NCBI GenBank assembly: GCA_034336665.1
Contig: CM067568.1
Coordinates: 45,054,770-45,118,769 of the forward strand
Source: Luscinia megarhynchos
Lineage: Eukaryota > Chordata > Aves > Passeriformes > Turdidae
DNA length: 64,000 nucleotides
Direction: 5' to 3'
Under the pieces are notes generated by a model that saw only the letters and a program-made list of their open reading frames with translations, was not told the origin of the DNA and did no database searches. This document shows, in pieces, positions 1 to 13,208 of the stretch (the first letter of the stretch is position 1; the number at the start of each line of letters is the position of its first letter). The translations under genes were made by a program, and so were the position numbers.

Positions 1-2547
1 AAGGAAAATTTACACCAATGACCCACCTTTGAACACCTGGCCCTGTGCAGCTGTGCTCAGCCAAAGATAAGCTTCCTGTCTGTCTCACCTCGCAAGCAGC
101 CTCAGGCTTACCCCAATCAATGAGATCTAGTACAGTGACACCTGTGTACACCTAGCTCTGCAGAGACTCACTTTCTGCCTTCTCTTCCCTTTCCCCATAT
201 CCCACTTCCCTCTTTTGCTGCTGCTATAAGATTGTTTGTAGCTCTCAGATCCAGAACAAAGGGAGTAAATTTTTGTCCTCCAATCACAAAGTGAAAGAAA
301 TACCTCTCATTGGAGGTGTCAAGTGACACAAGTTTTTTTAATGAGATGTTGGAACCACCAAATATTTCTTCATTTAAAATTGATATATTCAAATCACAAT
401 GCTGTGATGTAGATATTTTCACCTGGGCTGTCATAGAACAACATACTTGTCTGATCCTATAAACCCAGTATTTTCTTACAGTATTCTTCCTAGACTCTGT
501 AAAGGCTTTTAAAATTGTGGGCATGTACTTTCCATATTATCATCTTACCTACAGCTGCACAGCAGTGTAAAATAAACTGGACACAGCACTCTTCCACCTC
601 TTTGCTCGTGTAGCATGAAGACTTTACAAGTGCATGTGGAGGAGCAGCCTGATATGGGGGAACAACAACATGGCAGCAGTAAGATGGGGAGGCAGGAAGG
701 ACAGGGGTGAGGACAGTAGAAAATTTTTTTTCCTCAAAGAAGAAATGAAAGAGTAGGTGTTAAATACACAGGATTGACTACCTTTTACTGGCTTCTTGAT
801 TAAAGAGAACTTGAAAGAAGAAGTGGTTAGACACACTGCTCCTCTGGGACCAGTGTGAATACAGGGTGCTAATGTGGAACAAGTCACAGTGGGTCCTGAC
901 TAACAGACTGCTCAGAAAGTCCCATAATGCTCACAGTGGCACTGTCACGTCTCATGAGCCTACATGTTGCCATTTTTACATACTTTATGGTTGGGTTTCC
1001 TTATATTTTTATTTAAAAATACCTGCATGTATTTTGAACAGAAAAGGACAGGACAAGCTGTTATATTCTAAATTCTATATTTCTCAGCTTCCCTCCACAT
1101 GCAACACATAAAAGAAGAAAGCATCACTCAGTGAACTGCTTTTCTTGTTTCTCTACAAGGACTGACAAGAATGGGAAAAATATTCTCATAATAAGGACAA
1201 GTTACAATAATGAACAAGAGTTTTTTATCCTATTGAAAAAAAAATTAAATTTCTCACCTGAAGGATTTCACTTGTCTAAAAAAATCCTCACGTTTCAAGT
1301 CTTCCAAGCCAGATTCTGAACAGTAGCAAGGAAAGTGGCTTAGTATTTGGAAAACATAGTAATTACAACATTTGAGATACAAAGACAAAACTATATAGGT
1401 GTACACAGAGCACCCACACATCAAGGTATGTGGTTTAGCAGTTTCATGATAGGTGTAAGTTTTGGTTTATGTTCTCAATGGAAATAAAGTATTTAAGTCA
1501 CTTATTAGTCCTTCAAAATATCTTGTATCTATTCAACTTATACAGTACTAGTAAGTTCTTTGAAAATGACTCCAGGTTCCTTTCTGCAAACAACAAACTG
1601 TTTCTCAGTTTATCTTAACAATTTCTTTTCATCAATACAACTTAAACATTCAGCTCTCCTTGTGCCTAACTGGAACTCAAGAAAGTGTTTCTGGGAAAAC
1701 CTTTATTCAAAGTTCCTGCTAGTAGGAACTTTGCCAAGGAAATTAATTTTGAAGTAGTGAATTTTTTTGGACACATTGCTTGGGTTGAATCCTTGCAGCC
1801 CCTCGTTGTTTTGCTTTAACAACTCAGCTAGAAAACAGTGTTACCACCACTCCAGGGTTGAGACCTGCCCAATATGGAAAATTAACTTGCTTTCAAGAAT
1901 GAATAGATGAAAATGAAACTCACCTGTTAGCAGAATTTATGCAAAGAGGCTTTGCCTGCTGTGTGAAGAGCGCAAAACTTCCCTTCTCCTCGCTCCTGCT
2001 CAGGCTGCTGGTGAGGCTGTTCTCCCAGTTGTGAGCAAGGCTGTCCGTGAAGCAGCGCAGGAAAGGAGGAGGAGATTGTGTTTCAGCTCCTGTGCTCTTT
2101 ATGGTTCATCTGTGAAGGAGTCAGCCCAGCCTAGCCCTTTTCTCCCCCACCCACTCATTCATAAGTGAGACAGATGAGAGTGCCAAAAGCAGGCGCTGAA
2201 TACAGAGATTGCAAAGTACACGGAGGGTTCCCTGCCATCCCCACCGGCACACACACTGACCAACAGAGAGCTGCACCCTGATCACTGCAGCTGGTGCAGA
2301 GGCCAAATCCAGCTGCTTCCAGCTTATCTAAACACGCACAGATGTTGCCTCATGCAGGCGAATTGAAAAGTATACAGAGTGTTAGTGTTGTCATTAGTAT
2401 CATTTACAGTAAGTTGTCTCTAGAGCTCGTGGTGGTCAGACCATTACATACAAACACAGCAGAAGGTGATCTCTGCAAAAGGAAGCATCATCTTTTACTG
2501 TGAAAGAGCAAGGGCTGTGAGGGGGGGCAGTGCCTTCCTCTCTTGTC

Positions 2548-2655
2548 TGCACAGTCAGACTGAGGCATAAACAGACTGAAGGGCTTGCCCAAGGTCATTC
2601 AGGAAGGGTGTAGCAGATGAAAAAGCTGACCTCCTGCTAACTCACACCACTATTC
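2548..2655 (-). repeat. MIR-type SINE relic
   Basis: ACTGAGGCATAAACAGACTG then GGGCTTGCCCAAGGTCATTC follow the reversed MIR core (ACTGAGGCACAGAGAGG, CTTGCCCAAGGTCAC), with further matches to the right ending TAACTCACACCACTAT. The copy is old and diverged. Confidence 0.65.
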
Positions 2656-5600
2656 CCGCAGGAGTGAAAGCTGTACTGTGGAATATGTATTCAATTGTCT
2701 CTCTCAAACTGAAACATGTTACTCTTAAAAACACAGATAAATACAAATTACACCATTGAAGCTGGAAACAAAAGCTGTTACCAGCTCAGGCTCTAAATTT
2801 GTGTGTAACTCACTGGTTGCAGTGCTCTGCCATGCTGCAGGGACACCAGTGGCATGCATGGTCAGAGCAGCACCCATCCAGAGCTCCCTTCTGCTCACTG
2901 CAATAGGCAACAGTGCTCTGAGGGCAGCCAGACACAGTGAGGCTGGAAACAGGAATCTTGTGCAGGGAACTCCAAGATGGGTTCTTCCTTTCCAACCTGG
3001 TAGAAAGAGTGACATAAGCATAGGAAAAAAAATAGAAAAAAATATAACAAACCAAAACAGGGAGAAGACACAAGAACATTTAGAAAACTTGGAAATACTC
3101 CGGGAGTACCCATGGCTAACATCAGAAACAGTATCAAAAATAACTCCTCATTCCAAACACAGGCAAAGGGCTCTTCAGGTACAACAGGCTACCAAATGGC
3201 AGAGCCCTTCCTCTGCCAGGGCCTCTGGCAGATCAGAGATGTAAAATTATCTGCAGGGTTAAGAAATGTGTCTGAGTTTTTGAGGAGGGATGCATAAAAA
3301 AAAATAGGAAATTCTTGGATATGGTCATGAAAAGCTGTAACAAGCAGAGAACTGTCCTTTGCAGGCTCACTGTGCTGCTTGGAGGATGCCAGAGGTCAGG
3401 CACAACTGGCTGACCAGGCAAGGCACAATCTCCTGGAAGCACAGCCAGAAGCTGAACACACTCTGCAATATTAAAAAATATTAATGATTAGTGTCAAATT
3501 TATTAGGAGTACTGGGAATACTCCCTCTTCAGATTAATTTTTGTTTTTATTTGTTTGTGGTTTAAATTTTTAACATTTAATCATCATTATTTATTTTTAA
3601 ATACATATATAAGAATACATATATTAAGAAAATCACGAAGACTGGGACCTTTTAGAAACTGAAATAAAATTTGTTTCAATACCTCTTAATCCAAAATGAT
3701 GTACCCCTGGATACTGCAACACTTTTATTGAAGAATTTATAAAAGATGGCATAAAGAAAATGAATTGCAGTAACTTCCTTAGAACTATATTTCAGTATAA
3801 AGCAACAGGGCATTATAGTGGGCTACTTGCCTTCCCTGAGAGACTGTCTAGGGCAGAATTCTTGTGGTACCCAGTTCTCGCTGGTGGCTGCAGGGAAAGC
3901 ATTCCACCTTCTGCAGGGTCTGGGCTGCAGACAGGGAACAAGCCCTGAGAAGATCCACAGACAGTGATTACCCTTTGGGTGCCCAGGAAAGCAGAGATTC
4001 TGACAGAGGTAGCATTGTGGGCAGTATCCTTTCCTGGTTCTCACCTTGGCTGCAACAGTCTTGTCATGCTGATGTGTGTACATGCTCAAAGATGTATTAT
4101 ACCCATGCTGGATACAGGTGGACAAAATATCCAGAAAGCACAGCCTGAACCTTGTTCATCAGGCACAATAGAGGTCTATCAGAGTGGGCTAAAAGGCAGC
4201 ACCTTATCCATGCAGCTGGTAAATTACTCCTTGCAAGTGGAGCAGAAACAAGGACTTCCACAAACCTCCCTCTCAGAAAATTACAGAGGAAAATAAACTC
4301 CAGAAAAATCCTGAGTTTGTTTCTTCTTCATCCAGACATTCTATTTTGCTTGTCTCAGCATGCAGATGCTGTAAAGCATGTAACTAAAATAATGGGATTT
4401 AGGGGCTTGGGCCACCTGCCCTCATCACTTCAAAAGAGGCAGAGCCATGTGTTGCCACCTCCATCACACACACTCAGCCACTGCAAGCTGGCCATATTTA
4501 AAACTCTCAAAATGAAAAGAAATAACATTTTTGTAGCCTTTTATCTCCATGAATTATACAGTAGCTATCAAGGCTGACAAACAGCTATTACTAGCTGTAA
4601 GTAGCAATTCTAGCTTTCCGCTCACTTTGGTCAAATCATTTTAATGTGTGTGATGATTAAGTAACACTATTGAATTGAATTGCTCCTGGCTTGCATATAT
4701 CAAAACCAGAATCAATAAGATTGAAAAAGAATGGAGCCAAACTGGTGTTATAAATGGCACAGATGCCATGAAAATGCAGCAGGAAGGAGGTAATCTAGAC
4801 CATCTCCTTATTCATTGAGTAAAACTAGATCAGCTTCTCTAGAGCTTCAGATTGTCTTAAATTGCCATTAAGGAAGATTCTGCCTCACCTCTTGCAATGT
4901 CTCTATTCCATGGCTAGGATATTTTTAAGAAGCTTGTACTAATATAAAAATCTTTATCTTCCATGTTTCCAATTAATCTTTTTATCGCCCTCTGTGAATG
5001 TACGTGAGAAACACATGATTATTCCCTTTCTCAGTATTGATCATTTAAATGTCTGAGGATTAATCATGCTGCTCCTCTTCGATTTTTGCAGATTAAGCAA
5101 CCCCACTTTTCCAGTGTTATTTTTTTTGTAGATCGTGTTTTCCAGGCCTCTCTCTGCTCACCCACATTGGTTTCATTTACAGTCATTAGCCTCCATCCTT
5201 AAGTATATTCCAGCAGAGGCCTTTCTGGCAGTGTCAGCATTGATTCCAAGTGCCTGATCTACCCTTTGCCTATCAGGGTCAACTTTCCTATGAAATTTTA
5301 TTTAAATGTTTTCAAGCACCCATTTTTGTGAGGAAAGAGGAAAGCAAGTAAGTTCTCTCTTTGGCAGTAACAAGCCACAGAGACATTCCCATTTTCTATA
5401 GCTGAGTAACAAGAACTTCTAGTACTCTTCCTGATACCACCTTAGATTCCCTGGTGGGCCAGCTTTTACACAGCCTGGAGAAGTGGCTGTGCAACAAAAT
5501 GCTTTGCTTGTTTCAGAGATTTCACAGCAGCCAAATACCTTGCTTTATCTAGCTTTTCTCTTCCTATTTTCCTTTGCTTCTGCTCTTGTCCCTGTCTGCA

Positions 5601-8170
5601 CTGTACCATGTGTTATTTTTAACCTTTCCCACAAGTTAGAAGGGCAACAGGTAGTTCACAGGAACATGTGACCAGCAGGAAATTCTCTCTGTCCTCACTA
5701 CACTGGTGTTTTCCAAGCTCCTTCAAAATTTAATTTCAAAAGCACTCAGAATGTCCTCCTTTTGCCCACCTCAGGAGAGGCAAGAATCTGGAAGGGCAGC
5801 AAGGGCTCAATCAGCTAGACAGGGACAGCAAGCCATCCCCACAGAGTTGGGTTTTTTTGCCAGGTAACATACGCCTCTGTAATTCCTTCCTGAGGCAGGA
5901 AACATGTTTCATTTACACTGAAAATGCAGTTTAACAATTTTTTGCGTTAGACTGCAAATATCCAACACAGAGACTGCATTTTGCACACTAGAAATGGGCT
6001 TCATGGGGTGAATTTGGCAACCAAGTAATGCCAAGTATGGTGGCTACCTGTGGATTTCCAGTTGTCATCTGCAGAGGATTAAGGACCTGCAGAGGATCAG
6101 CTGGCCTGTGCTAGAGTGCTCTGGTACAGCTGCAAGCTCCCAGTTGCCTATAAAGGCAGAAAAGCCTCACTCTTACAGAGTAGTGAGGTGATATGGGTAT
6201 CACACAGTTCTCCAGGAGCTCTGTTCATTTGTGTTGACAACACTGAACATTGCAGATGCAGACACAAAGGAAATGGAGAATGTAGAAATTTCTATGCCAA
6301 GACTATCAGAATGAATAAAGTTTTTTCAAAATCTCAGCATCAAGGGCAGTGAAATTATTGGTAGTCATTACACCTACTCCAGAATCCAGGCTAAAATACC
6401 TCTTGTTATCTACAGAACAGATTGAATTAATTCTTTCCCCAGCTATGGTGCCCCTAGAGACACAGGCCTTGGTTGCAAGGACCCATGGATGATTGTGGAT
6501 TGTTGGTACACTATAAATGTATTAATGAACTTCCATTCAACAATGGAAAAGAAGACTGGTCACAGCTAAGTGGAGTCCATCAAGAGGGACAGCCATGTGA
6601 ACCTGATCTGCTGTGCTGCTTCTCTTCCCCCTGTAAGCATGGATCTGGGAATTTCAGCTTGAGAACTGTAGTCATAAGGTAATCCATACACCAGTGCCCC
6701 AATGCAGTGAGGAAGATGGGATCTAAATGCCTGTGAACCAATACTTCAAGCACAAAATAGTCCTCAGTCTTATATCAAAGTATCAATGATCATAGTTCCT
6801 CAGATAACAGTGTTTGCCATAAAACATTGCTACAAACATCATGCTAAAAACAATAGACAGGGCTCACTGAGTTCACTTTTTGCTTTCTTTCTCACATTCA
6901 GTTTTAGATTCCCTTCTAAATTATATTGTTCTTTTCCAGATAAACCCAATTAAACAGACATAACCTGAGAGTTTAACATGTGAAGGGAACATTTCTTCTG
7001 ATTTTAGTTACAAAAATTAATGTGGATGAAATTTAATACAATAAAGTCCTGTTGGTATCTGTTTTCATTCATGTCTGATTACATAAGAAGAGAACAAGCA
7101 CGTGTTCATATAGGGCAGGGTGGGAATTCAGGATCTGCCAAATGGGACTCTGTTACCATTGATATGGCTGGTTAAATAAACAAGGAAAAGGATCTGTGTT
7201 CATGGAAGCTAAATGAAGGTAATAGAATTGGGCTTCAGGAATTCCAAGTTTTTTTCAATTAAAGAAGCCAAAAAAAGCAAGGAAGGAAATTCTAAAACAA
7301 TGAAAATTATGTGGAAACTTGTCCTGTTAAAAATACTGAAGACTAAACAGAAACAATATTGCCTCAATATGCAAAAAGTTATATGGATCTTCTTAAATGC
7401 ATCATCCTATGAATATTTTATAGTGGTAGCTAATTCCCAGAGAGAATAAGAGTAATACTTGGGCTAAAGAACAGAAAGATGCCTAGTGCTGCCATAGAGA
7501 AGTCACAAAGAAAGGAAAGTTGCTGGAGGTGAAATGGGCTTGACCAGACTGTAGTAGCTGGTTGCACTATCTGTGCTGGAGGACAGGATCTAGCAAACAT
7601 TTAATGCAAAGAATTTTCTATCAACACACCATGTGGTTGTTGTTGAAAGAAGTTCTTTTAAGAGCACACAAAATTTCTCCATCAAACATACATAACCCCA
7701 CCTCCTCTAAGCCTCAGCTATCAAGGAGCAAGATGCCACTGTGTAGAAGCACAAGAAAAATAGCAATAGCAGAGAGATCCTCTTGCCAGTGAGGGTACCA
7801 AAGCTGCATTCTGGAGTGCACATAATGGCTCCCTCACTGGAGGATGCCTTAAATCTTTTGTGCTCTAAATGATCTAAACCTACTCTGCATGGAGAAGGAA
7901 CAACTGTATCAGAAAGCTGGGAGGTATGATGGAAACGGAGTGCATAAACAGTACAGTCCTGCTTGCACAGTGCTGTTAATACAGCTTCCAAAAGCATTCT
8001 ACCCCTTTGCCTCATTTACTGAAGGATCAGAAACCTGTGAGCAAGCTCAAGAGACTGAGCTAACTGAAGGTTACCAACTTTAGCTTAATTTTAGTTAAAC
8101 TCCAACTAAATTGATACAAGGTCTATCCCATATAGTTTGTGCCTACCTGTTTTCTCCATCTGCTTTTTCA

Positions 8171-8345
8171 CAGAATCACAGATTATACTGAATTGGAAGA
8201 GACTCATGAGGATTACTGAGTCCAACTCCCTGCTCCTTGCAGGACTAACACTCAGTCACATGACTAAGAGCATCATCCAGATGCTCCTTGAACTCTGACA
8301 GGCTTTTATACTCCAGTGAGCAAGCAGTCCTTGTTCAGAGGATTG
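8171..8345 (-). mobile_element. CR1 LINE 3' fragment
   Basis: CACAGAATCACAGATTATAC, GAATTGGAAGAGACTCATGA and GAGTCCAACTCCCTGCTCCT, then CCTTGAACTCTGACAGGCTT, are the familiar 3'-end landmarks of a bird CR1 subfamily read from its 3' end. It is a short, diverged copy. Confidence 0.8.
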
Positions 8346-10505
8346 CAGGTGTAAAAAAAGTTCCCAAAATTTTTCCTTCACATAAATTTCCCTGATTTGC
8401 ATGATTTCTTCTACTTTCACTTACAAGCAGCCATAATGGTCCTACAGGGGCACTCAAACTGATTGGGAGTTTTCCATCCTGTAGAAGACTGGGATACTGC
8501 AGCTGAATATCCCCAGCAGCTCTTATCTGTGGATTAGGTATTTTGTGGGCTCACAGTGTACACAAATGCAAGTCCAAGTTTTGCATAACTAGAGAAAAAA
8601 ATTCTCTTGCAAAGATGCAAGGGAGAAATTTTTCATGGGTTTAACAAGAATGGGATAATTTCGGTCAGAGATATTTGAATTGGCAAGGAAACATAGATTT
8701 CCAAATCACATAACCTTCACAATGCCCTGCCAAATGGTAAAACAATCATACAGTAGTAGCCCTATGAAACACTCACCTCAGTTCTTCAGACATACTTTTC
8801 CACTTCTTGCAGAAAACTCCCTCTTCTCTCAAATGCAAGTCTCTAGAGATGCCTCAGCAGTCCACTGGCAAGTTGTGCTTCTCCATCTGGAATATCCTTC
8901 TCAAACTCTCATGTTCTTCCTTAGCAGTGTGTTCCCAAACACAAACTGTGCTTTTCTTGCCATTAGTGCATCTTGTGCTTCCAGACCACTCAGCAACTGC
9001 TAAAAGTGAGGTGACCTTTGACTTGTAAATTTCAGGTTTTTTTACATGGAGAAGATGCTCACTGTTCCAAATGTGGAATCCAAAGGCAGACAGCACATAA
9101 TGTTGGAGAGGAAGCAGGAGACTCTTATACTTTTATCTGATGGTGTTTTCTTAAAGCAGAGGCTATTTAGCTCTCCCATGAACCCTCTTATATCATAAAC
9201 CAAAACCATTATAATACTATGATACTCTATTAATCTATTTCCTTTCATAAGAGGCTGGTGCAGTGAGTTTCACCCACAGCTTCATTTTCCCTTTTCTAAG
9301 CACTCTCTCCTTTAGCAGAGTTTCAGATCACACCACTCACTGCACGGTGTCACTCACTGCAGAGGGAGATGGGCTGCTTTTGCTTTCCCTCATGCAATAC
9401 AGCTTTCACAGCCTGGTGTCAATGCTCAGATCTGCTGCTCTTTTTCTGGTATGCAACATACACATCACACACTTTGGCATGGTCTCACCATCAGAATTAC
9501 ATAATCCTCAATTATGGTAATCTTTGGATTAAAATGTTCAAATATTTCAGCTAGAACTGATTAGAACATCTGGGAATGATGAGCTGACAGTTTCCATGGC
9601 ATTCTGTCTTCTGTTTTGGACATGTTTTACATTCCTAGTTTCTATGGAATAACCACATTTTTGTCATCCTGTTCTCAGGAGAAAACCAGTTTTGCTTCCC
9701 TACCATAACATTCTAACCCCCCATGACGGTCAATATATCAACTGTCTCTCCCATGTTCCAGCTGAGGGAAGCACAAGTACTCTTCCACTGGGGCCCCTTA
9801 CTCATCCATGTTATTTTTTAGTGGGATTCTTCACAATCCTTCAAATCTGAACCAACCTCAGCTTTCTGTCACACTTCACCAAGAAACATTTCTGTCTTTA
9901 GGATACATGTTAGCCTTTTAAGGACTTTCCTATTTGAGAAGCTATTGAACAGCGGTCCTCAGTTTTCTACTGTTCTCTTTGTACTTTTGAAAAAATCCTT
10001 GTAACTGGAAAAACACCATTAAGTTTTGCAAAACTTGCCATAGCTTCTCCCAGTAACTTTAAACTCCTGTCAGTAGTCACATAAATCATATTTTTTTTAC
10101 CCTTTTCCAGCTGATGCCATTTTCTCCTGGTTTATATGGCAGCCTCTAGCACCAGTCTTCAAGAAAGACCTTCATGGCCCAGTCTAATCCTCCAGTCTAG
10201 CAGCCCTTCATAACAATTACTTCATTTGTTATGTGCAGTAACTGAATTATGCATTGTTACATCAAGTTAATTCTGCCTGGTACTGGCGATTTGCAAAAAT
10301 ATTCACAAATTTTCCACCTTGTCTTGAACATTTCTATTGCTGTCGGGATCTGATATTCTATTATTACTATGGGCAGGGAAGTAAATTTTAGGATAAGGTT
10401 TTTTTTGTGAAATCTACAAATGATTCCACACTCCACTGCCCCCTTCATCTGAAAACGCAAAATCATAATAAATCCTCTCTAGACAACTGGGTTCATGTTT
10501 AACCA

Positions 10506-10566
10506 GAAAAAAAAAAAATCCAAAAAAGATAAAGGAAAAAAAAAGAAAAAAAAAAAAAAAAAAGAA
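10506..10566 (+). repeat. A-rich tract
   Basis: About 60 bases almost all A, with an AATAAA about 35 bases before it (10470 region). It could be the tail of a retroposed sequence, but the preceding 300 bases match nothing I recognise. Confidence 0.6.
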
Positions 10567-10899
10567 ATGGTGTTGTTCTTTTTACATCAATTTAACATCC
10601 AGGCTGTAATCCGTTGACATGGACTAACAATTTCTGGGGAAATGTCTTCCATATTCTGTCTTAAAAATTTACCAGTGGCTGAGCTAGTATGTCCCCAAAT
10701 GTCTGGACAATCAGAAATAATTTCCAACCACATGCTGATGCAGTTTTCCTAAGCTAAGCACTAGTTATTTTTACAATGTCCTTAACACTTAGAACTTCCC
10801 TCATTATAGACAGAAAAAAGTAAATTCTATTTTTTCACATTCTTCTTCTGGTGGTTTTAAGTTCTGAACTCAATTAACTGAAAAGGTCTGCTCACTTCA

Positions 10900-12050
10900 C
10901 GATCAGCTCCCGAGTTTGAGAGCAGCGGAAGAATATCTAACGGGAAGGTTTCCGTGCCACGCTGTGTGTAAAGGATCTCAGCTTTCTTGCGAAGGATATA
11001 CTGTCACTGCAGAGCACGCAACCCCGGCACCTATTCCCACGGCAGTCGTTTATTTTACTTTAAACACACACCTCCTTTTGTTTCCTTGAGTCAAACAGCT
11101 TCACCGGCTTCAGAGTCTGAGCACACTGCACGGAGAGGCGCTGCCAAAGTCAGAGCCCTTCGGCTTTGTTGGAAAACTACTGGAACTCAGCTGCCTCCTC
11201 AGGATGGATCCCCTCCCAAAACCCGTCCTTTAATAGAGAACTGCATCTCGAGAATTAATAATGAGCCACCGAACGGCTTCAGGCGCTGAATCCATTCGCA
11301 GCACCACTTAGCACATAATTAGCAACCTTTAGAGAGCACACCCTTCCCTCCTGTCGGGAAGTATCAGCATCCTACAGCCCTGCAGAGCCGGGAAAGGCCG
11401 GGGTGCCAAGCCTGGGGCTCTGCAGATCCTTTTTCCGTGTCCAAGAGGCAGCGGGACAGCCGAGGCCTCAGCCCGCTCGCTGTGCCGCTCCCGCAGCCTG
11501 GCCCGGCCGCACAGCCGCGGATTGAAACAGCTGCTACTTCTTCACTTCTTGGAAGGCACCAAGGATCGGGAGCTCTGCGGCGTCCTTTACCTCAGAGGTA
11601 AAGGTCCCACCACCTGACGGCACCTCCACCCGCACAGCTCTGGGAGGATTTGCCGATCTCTGTCTCTCTAATTGCTTCCTCCCCCTCAGGCACCACGCTG
11701 TTGGCCCCGGAGCTGCGGGCAGGCCTCTCCGCCCGGCCCGCTCCGGCCGTGAGGGCGGCCCGGGAGGAAGGGCGGCAGCGATTCATCAACCGAGCAGATC
11801 GCAAAGTCACCGCACCTGCCACGGCAGGGCAGGCACCTGCATCGAAACTTCCTTTAACACCCCCAGAAAGGCCGGAGGGGCACAGGCAGCACTGTGAGCT
11901 TCAGCAGCTGTTCCATGGTATAATCTCCGTATTTAGAGTTATCCCACAACTGAACGGTACTACAAACGTATTTAGTACTCAAACTCACTAGAACCGAGAA
12001 GGTAAATAATTGTAAATAACTCAGAAACTGACAACGAACGTGCGCCACTG
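10900..12050. promoter_or_regulatory. CpG-rich island, probable promoter
   Basis: CpG density and G+C rise sharply against AT-rich flanks. The densest part is 11340-11870 (runs such as CCCGGCCGCACAGCCGCGG and CGCCCGGCCCGCTCC). It lies about 0.7 kb beyond the 3' end of CCDC88C, so it is not that gene's promoter. In human gene order the next gene is GPR68 on the same strand (from memory), so this could be its promoter and 5' non-coding exon, read to the left. No coding exon of a neighbour is visible. Open frames here are GC artefacts. Confidence 0.55.
11585..11603. promoter_or_regulatory. palindrome with a splice donor on each strand
   Basis: CTTTACCTC-A-GAGGTAAAG: a perfect 9-bp inverted repeat around one base. 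Read on either strand it gives GAG|GTAAAG, a good 5' splice site. Inside a CpG island it could serve first exons transcribed in both directions, or only the minus-strand one. Confidence 0.4.
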
Positions 12051-12748
12051 GGCAGGTATTTATAGCAAAAGCAGATCTACAGTAACTAATGTCACAGATC
12101 CTTCCTCAGCAGCCCAGCCTGGGCATGTCCTCCAAACAAGGGAGAAACACCAGTCTTGGATCTTTAGTGGTCTGGCCAACAATCCATTTTGAGATAAAAT
12201 TTCTGAAAGAAGAATTTCAGTTTACTAAGAACACTCATTGTGCTCTAAAATTGCCATCTAGCAGACATAATTTAAAATTTGTTGCAAAACTCTAGTTTGC
12301 GATTAAAATAGTAGAGAAGGCAGAAAAATTATTTTTGCCATTCTCTCGATGTTGAAAGATGAAAAATTTCTTTCATAAGGCATCCTGAGAGTTGAGTACA
12401 AAATACACCATCCAAGATGCAGGCTGGGTCAAAATTGACAGCATGTTTGCCCTTGTCTGAAGTGGTCAGAGAAGCACAAAAATCTCATGGTCCAATTATA
12501 GAGTGAACTGTATATCACTTGTTTTGCATGTTCAACCCTCCTGCAGTCTCCAGTAAGAAGATTACAATTGGAAAAAAGACTTCTGGTACACCTTCTATGT
12601 TCTAAAAACAAATTCAACTTCATCACATAGACATGCAAATCAATACTAAGGCTTATGAAAAGCTGCTGCAGGCAGATCTCCAGAACTGTGAATCACATTT
12701 TTGAGGTTTTTTTGTTTTCCCAAGGACAAAAAGTACACATTAATCTAT

Positions 12749-12766
12749 TTTATTTTAATCTTTATT
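12749..12766 (-). promoter_or_regulatory. CCDC88C: CCDC88C poly(A) signals
   Basis: AATAAA on the minus strand at 12761-12766 and again at 12749-12754, with a downstream GU/U-rich element at about 12725-12742. Their position about 1.25 kb after the stop suits a Daple 3' end. Confidence 0.7.
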
Positions 12767-12951
12767 ATAAACAATTTTGTAGTTTTCAGAAAGGGATTGC
12801 TACATATTAGGTAACAAAAACATCAAATTCATCAGTTTTATCTTTTACTTAATTAAATCAGAACCAGCAAAAGAAGTAGTTTTTTAAGGATTTAGTCTAT
12901 TGCAAGAAGAACAGCTTTACAAACATGGAATTAAAGATACACATTTGATCA

Positions 12952-12959
12952 TATATACA
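12952..12959 (-). promoter_or_regulatory. Pumilio response element in the 3' UTR
   Basis: TGTATATA on the minus strand, a perfect match to UGUANAUA, lying within the transcribed 3' UTR. Function is inferred from the motif only. Confidence 0.4.
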
Positions 12960-13200
12960 TAAGCTGCTAATGACACTCTGAAGAAACATACAAGGAACTT
13001 CTTTGCACATAAATAGATTTTTAAAAGTATATTTCTTTCACATGTGTACAAAATTATTTTTCCTTCTAGACTGAGAAAAGTTCTTGGAGACAAACAAGGA
13101 CTTCTAAGAGACAAAAGCCCACACAGGATGTGGGCTGTCACGCACACAAGGATGTAATAATATAATTTACACAGCATTCTTATACAGTACTTGAGCTTCT

Positions 13201-13208
13201 TATATACA
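13201..13208 (-). promoter_or_regulatory. second Pumilio response element in the 3' UTR
   Basis: A second TGTATATA on the minus strand, about 250 bases upstream (in transcript sense) of the first. A pair of perfect copies in one UTR makes recognition by PUM1/2 more plausible. Confidence 0.4.

Larger units (their letters stand above)
1..10899. other. intergenic or neighbour-intron DNA without a supported gene
   Basis: AT-rich sequence with only short open frames, the longest 162 codons at 2756-3244 with no recognisable motif. Identified content is limited to the MIR relic at 2.5 kb, the CR1 piece at 8.2 kb and the A-rich tract at 10.5 kb. If the CpG island starts a leftward gene, this would be its first intron. 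Confidence 0.6.

Noticed and set aside
2756..3244. Plus-strand frame of 162 codons
   Set aside because: No recognisable domain, overlapping frames in three other registers, no promoter or splice context. Treated as chance.
10470..10566. AATAAA followed by an A-rich tract, as in a retroposed pseudogene
   Set aside because: The sequence before it resembles no gene I recognise and no target duplication was found.
11650..11991. Plus-strand frame of 113 codons in the CpG island, and its minus-strand mirror
   Set aside because: High G+C removes stop codons; no motif and no splice support for translation.
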